Positions 33,535 to 41,862 of a stretch of DNA of 49,265 nucleotides are shown here, one piece after another. Position numbers and translations under genes: made by a program. The stretch comes from Bradyrhizobium sp. NAS96.2. GTDB lineage: Bacteria; Pseudomonadota; Alphaproteobacteria; Rhizobiales; Xanthobacteraceae. Positions within the stretch are counted from its first letter, which is position 1. Each line of letters starts with the position of its first letter. The stretch lies in NCBI RefSeq assembly GCF_001908235.1, contig NZ_LGHK01000008.1, positions 1 to 49,265 on the forward strand. Reading direction: 5' to 3'. The notes below the pieces were generated by a model, which worked only from the letters and a program-made list of their open reading frames with translations, was not told where the DNA came from and searched no databases.

Positions 33535-33547
33535 TTCGAATTTCCCC

Positions 33548-33876
33548 GACCAGCTCCGTCCCAAATTGCCCAAGCTTGCCGTCTTCATATGGATGAGGCC
33601 GAGGCCGACGTGCTCGCCTATATGAGCTTCCCGGCTCAGCACCGCGCCAAGCTGCACTCAATCAATCCGATCGAGCGCCTCAACGGCGAGATCAAGCGGC
33701 GAACCGAGGTGGTCGGCCTCTTCCCCAATGAAGACGCCATCGTTCGCCTGGTTGGCGCGATCCTGCTCGAGCAGAATGACGAATGGGCTGTCCAACGGGC
33801 ACGCTACATGACGCTGGAAACCATCGCGCCGTTGAGCGATGATCCCATCGTCGGCTTGCCCGCCGTGGCAAGCTGA
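33548..33876 (+). pseudogene. IS256-family transposase, C-terminal remnant
   Basis: The last about 105 residues of a mutator/IS256-type transposase. The typical tail is clear: L-R-P-K-L-P-K-L-A, then D-E-A-E-A-D-V-L-A, N-P-I-E-R-L-N-G-E-I-K-R-R and the glutamate of the DDE triad in that last segment. A two-base insertion (AT at 33587-33588) breaks the frame between the first and second of these. The catalytic Asp residues and the N-terminal three quarters are absent, so the element is dead. It marks past transposon activity at this junction. Confidence 0.8.
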
Positions 33877-34394
33877 TGCTTTCCGACCCGCCGGAAAATC
33901 GGCGGATGCAAGCGCCTGTTTCTAATGAGGAAAGAGTTTTGGAGCGGGTGAAGAGGTCAAAGTGGAGCGCTTCACCCGCTCCCGGAACCTCGAATACACC
34001 AAATTTTTCATACACTTAAATACCGTCACGGAAATTGTGTTGGACGTTTTGTTGCACAAAATGTTGGACGTTTCGTTGGACGGATTTTCATCGCCTTTCG
34101 CGATGCTTTCTGATCTCCCGCACCGGTTGAACGGAACATGACGTCGTGATTCATCCTGACGGATTGCCGCCAACTCCATAGCTCAGTCTGGCCGCCCTCA
34201 CCGAACCGAACGCCGCGCGCGCCATCGCGGCGATGACCTGATCTGGTCTGCACCGTGGATGGTGCTCTCGGTCTTTCGTCGGTTATCCCCAGCCAAGGGC
34301 CTCAAAAGCGGCTTACGCACTGGCATCCGGCGGACCGCTCACTAGATTCCGCTGTCGGCGGCGAATGGGTCTGTCGCCCGCATGGAGCTGCACG
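33877..34394. other. Intergenic interval after IS remnant
   Basis: No gene is supportable. An AT-rich stretch at 34010-34085 carries TTGGACGTTT-like units three times, perhaps the decayed end of the insertion sequence. Reverse-strand ORFs here have no motif. Confidence 0.4.
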
Positions 34395-35168
34395 ATGCCG
34401 GAAGTGACGGAAGCGGTTCAAGCACTGGCCGATACACTGGAGCATCTTGGCGCGCCTTTCTCGTTGCCGGAAGACTGGGTCATCCTCTGCGACAACGACG
34501 ATCTGCGGCACATGTCGCGGTCAAAGGCAAAGCAGTTGCTGGGTAAGGCGAAAAAGGAAACCGCGCGCCGATGGTTGGCTGGGCGCTTCGATCCTAGCGA
34601 AATGGATCAGGAGCTGTCCGAAGAGTCCGGGTGCAGTGACGAGAGCCAGGTATTTGACGACGGGCAATTGAAGCAACGCGCGATCACGTCGATCGATGAT
34701 GCCGTATCCACCGTCATGTCCTCGCGAGACGCCTTCGCCAAGCTTGCGAGCGGCGTCACGCAACCGGCGGCTCACGAGAAGACGGTCGCGGCGCGCGTGG
34801 CTTATGGCTATCCACGGGAACGACCTGAGCGGACGGATTGCTTCGATCAAGATGTCCGCCGCCAATGCGTCCGTGTCATCAACGAGATCTACAGCCATCC
34901 GGTGAAATCATCAGCTGCGGTTGTCTACCTGATCAGTACGGACAATCCGGAATTTGTGAAGATCGGATTTACCAAGTGTCTGGAGCACCGCCTGAGGTCA
35001 CTCCGGACGGCATCGCATGTCGAGCCGACCATTCGGTTGACTATTGCCGGCACTCAATCCCTCGAGCGCGAGCTTCACACCCGCTTTGCGGCGTCTCGCG
35101 CCAATCGTGAATGGTTTCGGCTGACGGAGGACATCAAGGCATTCATTGCTTCGGCAAGCGCGGGCTGA
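34395..35168 (+). CDS. GIY-YIG (T5orf172/MUG113-like) protein
   Basis: Protein of 257 residues from ATG 34395, with GGAG 8 bases before; an ATG at 34365 is also in frame. The C-terminal about 80 residues (173-255) form a GIY-YIG nuclease domain of the T5orf172/MUG113 group: V-V-Y-L-I-S-T-D for the first motif, V-K-I-G-F-T-K-C for the second, R-L-R-S-L-R for the arginine helix and L-E-R-E-L-H-T-R-F for the glutamate helix. The N-terminal 170 residues are helical and charged and not recognised. Such proteins occur in phages and mobile regions; the target could be DNA, but activity is inferred. Confidence 0.82.
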   Translation: MPEVTEAVQALADTLEHLGAPFSLPEDWVILCDNDDLRHMSRSKAKQLLGKAKKETARRWLAGRFDPSEMDQELSEESGCSDESQVFDDGQLKQRAITSIDDAVSTVMSSRDAFAKLASGVTQPAAHEKTVAARVAYGYPRERPERTDCFDQDVRRQCVRVINEIYSHPVKSSAAVVYLISTDNPEFVKIGFTKCLEHRLRSLRTASHVEPTIRLTIAGTQSLERELHTRFAASRANREWFRLTEDIKAFIASASAG

Positions 35169-35337
35169 GGCCTAAAGGCCGCCCCCGCCTTGTTGCGAAG
35201 TGTGGGCCCACGACCTCTCATCGCGGGCAGGCGGCATTTTCCGTCTGATGAAGCGTCGTCTGCACTGGCCTCTGCCACAACATCTATTCGTTGGACGTAA
35301 CCGATGAACTCATCCCTCTCAATCCTACGAGACCGAC

Positions 35338-35553
35338 ATGTGGGGCTGTTTATTCAACTACCGACTCGGCGGACTCCGTCGCGCCCACCGGGCGGCGCGA
35401 GAGGCTTCGGACCCTGAGCTCAAGGAACTTGAGAAACAAATGGAAGGACTCGAGAACCGTGTCGATGCAGGAACCGCGCAACTGATAGAAGAAGACGAGG
35501 ACGGCAACCTGGTTATCGACTGGGGTGAGCGGGCCGGGGGAGGCTTTTCCTAA
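35338..35553 (+). CDS. Uncharacterised 71-aa protein
   Basis: Not recognised. The middle (about 25-55) is a charged helix suited to a coiled coil (E-L-K-E-L-E-K-Q-M-E-G-L-E-N-R-V), followed by an acidic D-E-D-G-N-L-V-I-D-W tail. Its stop ends one base before the next gene's ATG, so the two are co-translated. Confidence 0.5.
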   Translation: MWGCLFNYRLGGLRRAHRAAREASDPELKELEKQMEGLENRVDAGTAQLIEEDEDGNLVIDWGERAGGGFS

Positions 35554-35554
35554 G

Positions 35555-35827
35555 ATGGACGGTGTCCAACGCATTTACCGCCAAGCCTTCTTGATCTCGC
35601 TCTACCACCTCTGGGAGCGGGAGCTGCTCAATATGATGCCGAAGAAAGATTACAAGGACGAGGATGTTTTTGAGTTTCTCAAAAATAAGGGATTTTCGCC
35701 CGATGAAGCAAACCTCGCCGCGCTGCGTCTGGCGGCCAATGTGGCAAAGCATAGCGGTGGCACATCGGCAGATCAGCTCTATCAGCTACGCCCAGATCTA
35801 TTCGACACGCCGGAGATAACGAAGTGA
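35555..35827 (+). CDS. Small HEPN-like protein
   Basis: Protein of 90 residues. The pattern L-Y-H-L-W-E-R-E-L-L near the N-terminus and L-R-L-A-A-N-V-A-K-H-S-G-G-T-S-A with P-D-L-F resembles the helical core of HEPN-type proteins (the MAE_28990-like group), but it is short and the R-to-H spacing is a little long for the R-X4-6-H nuclease motif. It may be a toxin subunit, a truncated relic or an unrelated helical protein. ATG 35555 follows GGGGAGG about 10 bases upstream; an earlier start at 35525 would overlap the preceding gene. Confidence 0.5.
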   Translation: MDGVQRIYRQAFLISLYHLWERELLNMMPKKDYKDEDVFEFLKNKGFSPDEANLAALRLAANVAKHSGGTSADQLYQLRPDLFDTPEITK

Positions 35828-36143
35828 AACGACCAGCCAGGGCACGAGCAATCGCACCGAGCCGGAAGCTGAATATCCGATCGGCGTAACTTCCAGCGGT
35901 AGGATGTGCGCGATCTTTACTTCCGTGGGAGTGCGATACGAAGACCGTCGCCAGGACGTTGAGGAGATTGACGCTAGCTGTCGTCGTCATCGCGCCGGCG
36001 TTGGACCGCCCAGCTCTTGTGGGGTGCTCCAAGTCTCGAAAGCGGTCAAGTCGCTGGGCCTACCAGCCCGCTCGTGCCCCGTTGTACCTTCCAGCTGCCG
36101 CGCACCTGGTTTCGTCGCTTCAGCAGGCTCGCTGAGGCTGCCC
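35828..36143. other. Intergenic interval, nothing recognised
   Basis: About 316 bases between the small HEPN-like gene and the end of the CHAT operon on the opposite strand. No gene, repeat or clear terminator seen. Confidence 0.4.
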
Positions 36144-36554
36144 TCAATCAACGCTGACGACCAGGCTCAGGGGCAGATGTTGCGTGGCCAACGTCCAGCG
36201 ATGATGCCCGGCTTTCTTCCACTTCACCGCCGAGCAATGAACGCGCTCCTTGCCTGTGGAGCCCCCGTTCGCCTCGATGCCCTTTTCGCCCTGGTCGTTC
36301 TCACCCCCCGCCAGCGAATCAATCTCGGCCCGCCAATTGTCTGTCGAACCATCGAACGACAGTCGGCGCTGCCCCTGAGGCAAGATGACCTCGACCTCGA
36401 CGTCGTAGGGTACCGTGCTCCAGTTTTCCACCTCCACAACGTGGCGGGACGAACCTGAATTTGATCCGACGAGAATGTTAGAGATTTCGTTGCCGCTTGC
36501 ATCCGCAACGAACGATTTCACGAGGAGCTTTCCGTACTGTTCCTGGGCACTCAT
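36144..36554 (-). CDS. CHAT operon gene 4, beta-rich 136-aa protein
   Basis: Last gene of the CHAT operon; not recognised. The sequence is beta-rich with regular short strands (V-V-E-V-E-N-W, Y-D-V-E-V-E-V-I-L-P, R-W-T-L-A), a conserved-looking C-S-A-V-K-W and a hydrophobic end. No signal peptide. GAGGTTG lies just before the ATG at 36554, and only 10 bases separate it from the previous stop. An immunoglobulin-like or effector-binding fold is possible. As the last gene in a tight protease operon it is a candidate substrate or effector. Confidence 0.7.
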   Translation of the reverse strand: MSAQEQYGKLLVKSFVADASGNEISNILVGSNSGSSRHVVEVENWSTVPYDVEVEVILPQGQRRLSFDGSTDNWRAEIDSLAGGENDQGEKGIEANGGSTGKERVHCSAVKWKKAGHHRWTLATQHLPLSLVVSVD

Positions 36555-36564
36555 CTCAACCTCA

Positions 36565-37188
36565 CTATGCGGCCATGATTTTGGCTTGCGGTCGCGGCAA
36601 AAGATATTCGTGAAGCGAACGCAGAGCTGCCCGGATTGTGCCTACGTCAGTTTGATACCGGTGTGTTCGAGCAATAAGCGTCGACAGATCGGCCTCGAGC
36701 GGCAGTAGGCGGGACAAGGGCAAGTTGACGCCCACGTTCTCGTCTTCATCGGGTTTGTCTTCCGTGGTGGCCGGTAGCGGCAGCTGCTTCTGGTACGCGC
36801 CCCACACGATAACGCGCTCGGTTGCGCTCGGTGACGTCGGAAGGTTCGGCCGCTGTGTAGCGAAACACTCGAACCTCAGCAATTGCGCCTCCAACTTGGC
36901 ACCCGCATCGAGCCATGCGGGCCCCTCAAACTCGGTTTTGATCCCCTTGCTGAATTCACGTCCAACCAGGAGCATCGTCCCTTCCCCGTGAACGTCGAGC
37001 TGTTCGGCGACCTTCTCGCAGAAGGACGCAAGAGACTTTTGCTTCGGGTGGCCCGTCCACATGACCGTTATCTGACCATATTCCTCGACCCGATCGGACG
37101 ACGAGTGAGCAGCCATGAGGGCTTCGCCATCTTGATCGAGTTGAAGCCAAAGTCCTGATTTCCTGGAATCCGCTGAAATATCGACCAT
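36565..37188 (-). CDS. CHAT operon gene 3, 207-aa protein
   Basis: Not recognised. The N-terminal 100 residues look alpha/beta (G-L-W-L-Q-L-D, I-T-V-M-W-T-G, G-T-M-L-L-V-G-R-E); an acidic linker (T-E-D-K-P-D-E-D-E-N) follows at about 145, then a helical C-terminus ending L-R-S-L-H-E-Y-L-L. No signal peptide or membrane helix. GGAAG precedes the ATG at 37188, which is 17 bases after the CHAT stop. The exposed acidic linker could be a cleavage site for the neighbouring protease; this is a guess from layout. Confidence 0.7.
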   Translation of the reverse strand: MVDISADSRKSGLWLQLDQDGEALMAAHSSSDRVEEYGQITVMWTGHPKQKSLASFCEKVAEQLDVHGEGTMLLVGREFSKGIKTEFEGPAWLDAGAKLEAQLLRFECFATQRPNLPTSPSATERVIVWGAYQKQLPLPATTEDKPDEDENVGVNLPLSRLLPLEADLSTLIARTHRYQTDVGTIRAALRSLHEYLLPRPQAKIMAA

Positions 37189-37205
37189 CTTCTGGCTTCC
37201 TTGAT

Positions 37206-38315
37206 CTATGCCGAACGCGTATCGGGTGAGCTCGAGCCGTCGTCTTCCAGCTTGCGCTGCTCAGACGCGACAACCGGGCCCCGCTCCGCCTCTCTGCGCA
37301 AGCGAATCTGACGGCCGGCGAGATAGTCGAGCTGCCCGCGATCCTCGTTCCGCAGTTCAACGATTGCGGCCGCAACATCCGGAGGAACGCATTTGTCCGG
37401 CCCCCAAATATAGCGTGTCTCTATTGCCTCACACAGCGTCGACGCAACCGAAAAGGTACGACCATCAGTGGTTGCCCCAACCGCAAATATCCGGAAATCT
37501 CCTACGACCGACCACGCCTTGCTTTGGTCGGCCCACATGACGCCTCGAACAGGGGTCCTGCGTGCGACGATACACAGATCGCCTTCCAGGTTGGCCTTCT
37601 CGTCGACAAACCTCTCGTCATCGGTGAAAAAGATCACCTGCATTGTATTTGCAGGGCATCCCATCATGCCAAAGCTGATCGAAAATTCTCCTCGCTTCGA
37701 ACTGGGATCGCCCTCGAGGAAGTCCGCGATCAGGCGCGGCACACGATGCAACACCTCGTTGTCGGGATTAACGCCCGCACGCGCGTGAATTTCCGAGCTC
37801 GATTGCTGATCCTGCAACGTTTCGACCATGTATTTCACGACCCGAAACGCCTCCCCGACCGAAGAACCAGAGAGAAGCCGCTCATAGAACGCGACAGCAC
37901 CGCCGCGGGCCGCGCGGTTGGTGATGGGCGCGGTGGTGCCGATCGCCATCCCGACGCTGCGCGTCAGTTGCTGAGCAATCGTTTTGGAGTCGCAGGCATT
38001 CAAGTAGATCAATCTGGGTGGAGCTCCTGGCGGCAGGAAAGCAATGAGCGCGTCAGCACTCAATGCCACCTTCTTGCCGACCTCGTTGCTGAGCGATAGC
38101 TGCTCGGCCGACCCGTGAGCGGAAATATGCAGGATGTCCGGCCGGTGCTTCGCCAATTCCGCCGGCAAATCCTCAGCAGGCAGACCGGGGAGGAAAGTAA
38201 AAGACACAGGGTCCCCAGGCGCTTCCGCGAAGCGCCGCTGCAACTCTGTCACCTCTCGTTCAAGATTGAGCGTCACTCCGTCGGACGGGTTGGACGCCAC
38301 GAACAATACTTTCAA
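37206..38315 (-). CDS. CHAT-domain (caspase-like) protease
   Basis: Clan CD cysteine peptidase of the CHAT family, 369 residues. The N-terminal domain begins K-V-L-F-V-A-S-N-P and has the catalytic dyad His67 (H-I-S-A-H-G) and Cys108 (L-I-Y-L-N-A-C-D-S), followed by the usual G-T-T-A-P-I and A-F-Y-E-R-L-L-S-G elements. The C-terminal about 190 residues are not recognised. There is no TPR or NTPase fused, unlike Csx29 or the STAND-linked forms. The start is TTG at 38315, supported by GAGG six bases upstream. CHAT proteases in bacteria commonly act in immunity by cutting a partner toxin. Second in a four-gene operon. Confidence 0.88.
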   Translation of the reverse strand: MKVLFVASNPSDGVTLNLEREVTELQRRFAEAPGDPVSFTFLPGLPAEDLPAELAKHRPDILHISAHGSAEQLSLSNEVGKKVALSADALIAFLPPGAPPRLIYLNACDSKTIAQQLTRSVGMAIGTTAPITNRAARGGAVAFYERLLSGSSVGEAFRVVKYMVETLQDQQSSSEIHARAGVNPDNEVLHRVPRLIADFLEGDPSSKRGEFSISFGMMGCPANTMQVIFFTDDERFVDEKANLEGDLCIVARRTPVRGVMWADQSKAWSVVGDFRIFAVGATTDGRTFSVASTLCEAIETRYIWGPDKCVPPDVAAAIVELRNEDRGQLDYLAGRQIRLRREAERGPVVASEQRKLEDDGSSSPDTRSA

Positions 38316-38329
38316 CAGTAGCCTCGGAT

Positions 38330-38818
38330 TTAAGGTTTAGCCTTCAGTGCATTCCCCCAAGCGGAACACACTTCTGCAATCGTTGGTGCGACAATGATCT
38401 TGACCAGGAGGGCAGCGACCACAGCCGCGACCGCTGGTGACAGGCCAAACGCGGTCACCAGCGCGCCCGCCAACAGTGCGATGCCGCCGCCCTCCTTCGA
38501 GAAGATCGCGCTCAACATCTCATCTCTCAATTTGCGATCCTGGTCGCCGGGCGAGCAGCAGAAATCGTGTGCGGCCTGTGAGCATCGGAAGAAAATCCGC
38601 TTCCCGAGTTCGACGGCAGCTCCGCGCTCGAGATCGTCGGGGTCGGATTCGGTGCGAAATCGATCGTCGGGGTCGCCAATTCCGGCAGCCGGCGTCGACA
38701 CGCGAGATGCCAAGAGAGCGTACAGATCACTTTCAGATTTGGTGACCAAGGAGGCCACTTGATGCGCCTCGCCCTTATGCTGTTCGACAAAGGAACGCAG
38801 TAAGTCGTCGCTCGACAT
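38330..38818 (-). CDS. CHAT operon gene 1, small membrane protein
   Basis: Protein of 162 residues, first in the CHAT operon. The first 105 residues are soluble and charged with a Cys cluster (F-R-C-S and F-C-C-S). Residues 112-147 form a long hydrophobic stretch broken by a Gly-Leu-Ser-Pro turn (I-A-L-L-A-G-A-L-V-T-A-F, then A-A-V-V-A-A-L-L-V-K-I-I), suited to a helical hairpin in the membrane. GAGG lies six bases before ATG 38818. A soluble head followed by a membrane hairpin, next to a protease gene, suggests a pore or membrane effector released by cleavage. This is inference only; a simple membrane anchor is equally possible. Confidence 0.75.
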   Translation of the reverse strand: MSSDDLLRSFVEQHKGEAHQVASLVTKSESDLYALLASRVSTPAAGIGDPDDRFRTESDPDDLERGAAVELGKRIFFRCSQAAHDFCCSPGDQDRKLRDEMLSAIFSKEGGGIALLAGALVTAFGLSPAVAAVVAALLVKIIVAPTIAEVCSAWGNALKAKP

Positions 38819-39029
38819 GGTAGACCTCAAAATTGCTGTGCCAAACGGCTGGAATATACATTTTAAGGTTGCGTCAAGCTACTCGAACTATCTCGTCCAC
38901 GCAACTGCGGATCTGCGCCAAAAGCGGACCGGCGCGCGATAGTGATTGCTTGCTAGTTGAGCCCGGATTGTTCCAGGCCGCTTGAGCGCGCACCGGCCAA
39001 TCCTGCCAGCTGGCGACCGGCCTTCCGAT

Positions 39030-39980
39030 CTACTTGAGTGTGCCGTTAAGCAGGTTTGCGAGCCGCGCCGCCGCGAGTGCCGCCTGGCTCCTGGCAACAT
39101 TGCGCGCATTGGTCTCGTAGTCCCGCGTCAGCTGAACCGGCGTTTTATCGTTCCGGATCGGCGCTGCGTAGGCAGCCTGCTTTGCGAGCTCGAAGCTCTC
39201 CTGCGCCCATGTATCGGGATCGAGGTTTGACACCTTTGCGGCGTCGGGCGTGACGTTCTTTAACCCGTTAAACTTGTCGTCTGCATCGGTGATAGCGCCA
39301 GCCACTGACGCGTAGCCGCCGAATATGCCGTCCCAGTAGGCATGGAGCAACACCGTCTGGCCCGTCGCCGGAATGACCATCTCCAGATTGCCACCGCGGT
39401 CCCCGCCGTTGTCCGGAATCTGCGCGGTATAACGTGCGACCGCGTGTAACGGCTGATGCAGGTCGCCGACAAGATGCAGCGTCCAGCTCAGACAATACGA
39501 ACGCATGATCTCCGAGGCATTCGCGCTCGCTGGGAGCTTGGCGATCATCGTCTTGAGTTGAGTCACCGCATCCACCGGATCGGGTGCGGGAAGTGTCGTT
39601 CCGTCGGGTGAATACAGCGTGTCCTTGTAGTGCCAATAGCTGTGCTTGAGATGACCATACGGAGTGATCTGCTTAGCCGTGGTATCCGTCACCTGGTCGT
39701 CATAATAATCTTCCTTGGTCTTGATATCGTCCGCCCAGGTCGCCGCGTGAACGAACGCGTACTCCTTCTCTGCTCCCGCCGGCGCACCGGCCGTCCAGAC
39801 CGCATAATCGGGGTTCAGCTTGAGCAGTGCATCGGCCCGCTCCTTCACCACGGGATCGAGTTGCTTATAGGCCAGATAGGCGATTTGCATGTGCCCCTCG
39901 TCCCACCAAGCGAACGCCGGCGCGCAGGGGATCGCAACGAACATGGCAAACAAAACGGTCGCGCGCATCGAATATCTCAT
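39030..39980 (-). CDS. S1/P1-type zinc nuclease
   Basis: Exported phospholipase C/P1 nuclease-family enzyme of 316 residues, cutting single-stranded nucleic acid or 3'-nucleotides with three zinc ions. The signal peptide ends A-F-A before Trp25, whose free amino end serves as a zinc ligand in this family. The mature start W-W-D-E-G-H, A-A-T-W-A-D-D, H-Y-K-D-T and L-H-L-V-G-D-L-H-Q-P-L-H supply the expected His and Asp ligands. A second ATG at 39968 also gives a signal peptide. Stand-alone, 211 bases from the CHAT operon and on the same strand. Likely scavenges phosphate or nucleosides outside the cell. Confidence 0.92.
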   Translation of the reverse strand: MRYSMRATVLFAMFVAIPCAPAFAWWDEGHMQIAYLAYKQLDPVVKERADALLKLNPDYAVWTAGAPAGAEKEYAFVHAATWADDIKTKEDYYDDQVTDTTAKQITPYGHLKHSYWHYKDTLYSPDGTTLPAPDPVDAVTQLKTMIAKLPASANASEIMRSYCLSWTLHLVGDLHQPLHAVARYTAQIPDNGGDRGGNLEMVIPATGQTVLLHAYWDGIFGGYASVAGAITDADDKFNGLKNVTPDAAKVSNLDPDTWAQESFELAKQAAYAAPIRNDKTPVQLTRDYETNARNVARSQAALAAARLANLLNGTLK

Positions 39981-40134
39981 TGCCTGAAAATGCCCGCGGT
40001 TCGACCACGGCTATACAATGATGCTGAACCTACCGCATTCGACTTGGGATCGCAATCTGACCGCAACGCACCTTCCGCGGTGATCTCAATGATCCTCTCG
40101 GAGCCTGTTCTGCGCTGGGTTTAAGGCATCCCGT

Positions 40135-41415
40135 TTAACCGACCATGCTTGCGAGGGCTTCGGGCGCGTCGACAAATGCGTAGGGATTGAGGAATTGCCG
40201 GCGCCACAAAAAATGGCGGTCGACTTCGCTCAGCGTAGCCTCGTCGCACACCTGCTTCCATCGCTGCTTGATAGTCTTGATTTGCGCGGTCGCGATATGG
40301 ATCGCGTCCTCCTCGTTGAGCAAGAATACGGGGGCAGCTTTTAGGCAAAGCGCGATCTGACTAGAACGCTCCTGCCCAATGATCAGCATGGACTGTGATG
40401 CCTCGCCACCAGTCCGGTTCTGCGGACAGATGTCGTAGGCGGGTGTCAGCGTAAGCGCCGTCCCGTTCCAGAATGCAGCATGGTTCCTCGCGTGATCGTC
40501 GGTGTTGCCGGACAGGATGTTGAACACAAGTCTGCCGAACAGCTCCTTCAGGGTCTCCTTGGGCGAGGTGAAGCGGTGACGGATCACAGTGGCGAGCTGT
40601 TCGTAGCTCGCATAGCGCGCCATCATTTCGTCGAGCTCGAGCAGCGTGAGCGCGGAAACCATCGCCTTTCGGCGCCACCCGTCTGCGACTTTCTCGCGGT
40701 CGAAGCGCTCGATGAGCAGAACGTCTTTTCCGGCCGCGCGCTTCAAGGCAACTGGAGCTGCGGTGAGACCGATCATGGCAGCGAGGCGCATGGCGACGAA
40801 TTCCGCCTTCACCACACCGTACAGGTCATTCTGGGACGAAAACTTTGCCACGAATTTCTTGGTCCCGGAGGTAATCATGGCTTTCGGCCGCGCACCGCCG
40901 ATGGAGCTGCCATGAAGCAACGCGCGGTCGAGTTCGAGCGAAAGTGGCAAGCCCTTTTCGACAAACGCGGCGGCATTCAGGAGTTCATCAAGAGATGCTT
41001 CCGTACCCTCACGCGGCACGTAGCTTGACGCCGACGCCTGAAAATCAAGCGCTCCGATGCGGTCCGAGCCAGACTCCAGAAGATAGGTCAGTTCGTCGAG
41101 GCTGCCGGGATCGACGTCTTTCCCGCCTGCGCCGAACTTGCGATTGATGATGATGCGGCGGCCCCACGCGTCGGGCGCGGCATCACGGATGCAACTGGGC
41201 ATGTTGAGACCGTTCAAGAGCGGGAGGACACCGCTGCGCAGCGGGAGTTCGGGCTCGTAGAGCGGAATGGCGTTGTTGCGGCGCAGGTAGCTCTGTCCGT
41301 AGTTGTAGACGAGTTGATTGCCGCTGGCCTGCAGGAGCCCCGCAACGACGGGCTGCGTGCTGTCCGGCAGCCAGACCCACACATAGGCCTGGGTGGGCGT
41401 TTGCTCAGAAGTCAT
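40135..41415 (-). CDS. hipA: HipA-type toxin kinase
   Basis: Ser/Thr kinase toxin of the HipA family, 426 residues. The N-terminal beta domain (about 1-100) includes L-P-L-L-N-G-L-N-M-P and D-A-W-G-R-R. S-S-I-G-G-A-R-P-K is the loop whose Ser is autophosphorylated in E. coli HipA. The catalytic loop N-T-D-D-H-A-R-N-H and the metal motif Y-D-I-C-P are both intact. The E. coli protein phosphorylates glutamyl-tRNA synthetase and halts growth; the target here is unknown. The start codon (41415, or the adjacent ATG at 41418) lies inside the end of the antitoxin gene, so translation is coupled. Confidence 0.9.
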   Translation of the reverse strand: MTSEQTPTQAYVWVWLPDSTQPVVAGLLQASGNQLVYNYGQSYLRRNNAIPLYEPELPLRSGVLPLLNGLNMPSCIRDAAPDAWGRRIIINRKFGAGGKDVDPGSLDELTYLLESGSDRIGALDFQASASSYVPREGTEASLDELLNAAAFVEKGLPLSLELDRALLHGSSIGGARPKAMITSGTKKFVAKFSSQNDLYGVVKAEFVAMRLAAMIGLTAAPVALKRAAGKDVLLIERFDREKVADGWRRKAMVSALTLLELDEMMARYASYEQLATVIRHRFTSPKETLKELFGRLVFNILSGNTDDHARNHAAFWNGTALTLTPAYDICPQNRTGGEASQSMLIIGQERSSQIALCLKAAPVFLLNEEDAIHIATAQIKTIKQRWKQVCDEATLSEVDRHFLWRRQFLNPYAFVDAPEALASMVG

Positions 41416-41749
41416 CATTGGGCTCGGTCCGGTGGCTGCGGATCGCCTTGGGCAGCAAGGCCAATTTTTGGCGGTGGGTTTCAACCTCGCGGGACATCGT
41501 GGCCGGCCCGGCGTCGAACAGCTGCACACCGACGATCACCGCGGCCTCAAATACCGAACCGATTGCACATCCCGGGTCGCCGGCTTCGATCCTCTGCACC
41601 AGGCCGCGCGAGACCCCTGCCCGTTCCGCCAATGTGGCAACGGTCATGTGACGCTCGATGCGCCCTTCGCGGATCAGCTGACCGAGCCGGGTTGCCGCTT
41701 CGGTGGCGTAGGCGGAATGGGGATGCGTAACCTTGGGCATGCGGTCCAT
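41405..41749 (-). CDS. hipB: HipB-type antitoxin, XRE-family repressor
   Basis: Antitoxin and autorepressor of the HipA partner, 114 residues. The XRE-type helix-turn-helix lies at about 20-72 (L-G-Q-L-I-R-E-G-R, T-V-A-T-L-A-E-R-A-G-V-S-R-G-L-V-Q-R-I-E-A-G-D). A C-terminal tail of about 40 residues would contact HipA. The protein starts at ATG 41749; an ATG at 41740 is also possible. It overlaps hipA at its 3' end. The upstream 41750-41862 is AT-rich with a 10-bp palindrome ATTTATAAAT at 41778-41787, a possible operator. Confidence 0.88.
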   Translation of the reverse strand: MDRMPKVTHPHSAYATEAATRLGQLIREGRIERHMTVATLAERAGVSRGLVQRIEAGDPGCAIGSVFEAAVIVGVQLFDAGPATMSREVETHRQKLALLPKAIRSHRTEPNDDF

Positions 41750-41862
41750 AAACGGGTCAGGGGAAGCTTCGTGGTCTATTTATAAATCATCAATAAGCAA
41801 AAGTCAAGAGAATGATCCATAAATCGATCACATGATGCTTTATGCTCTGTATATAAGTCGCA
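41750..41862. promoter_or_regulatory. AT-rich divergent promoter region, hipBA
   Basis: Short AT-rich region between hipB and a divergent gene, far below the GC content of its surroundings. It holds the palindrome ATTTATAAAT at 41778 and several -10-like sequences. It probably contains the hipBA operator and promoter. Confidence 0.45.

Noticed and set aside
34010..34085. TTGGACGTTT-like units near the IS256 remnant
   Set aside because: Irregular spacing and low copy number; more likely decayed transposon end than an active repeat.
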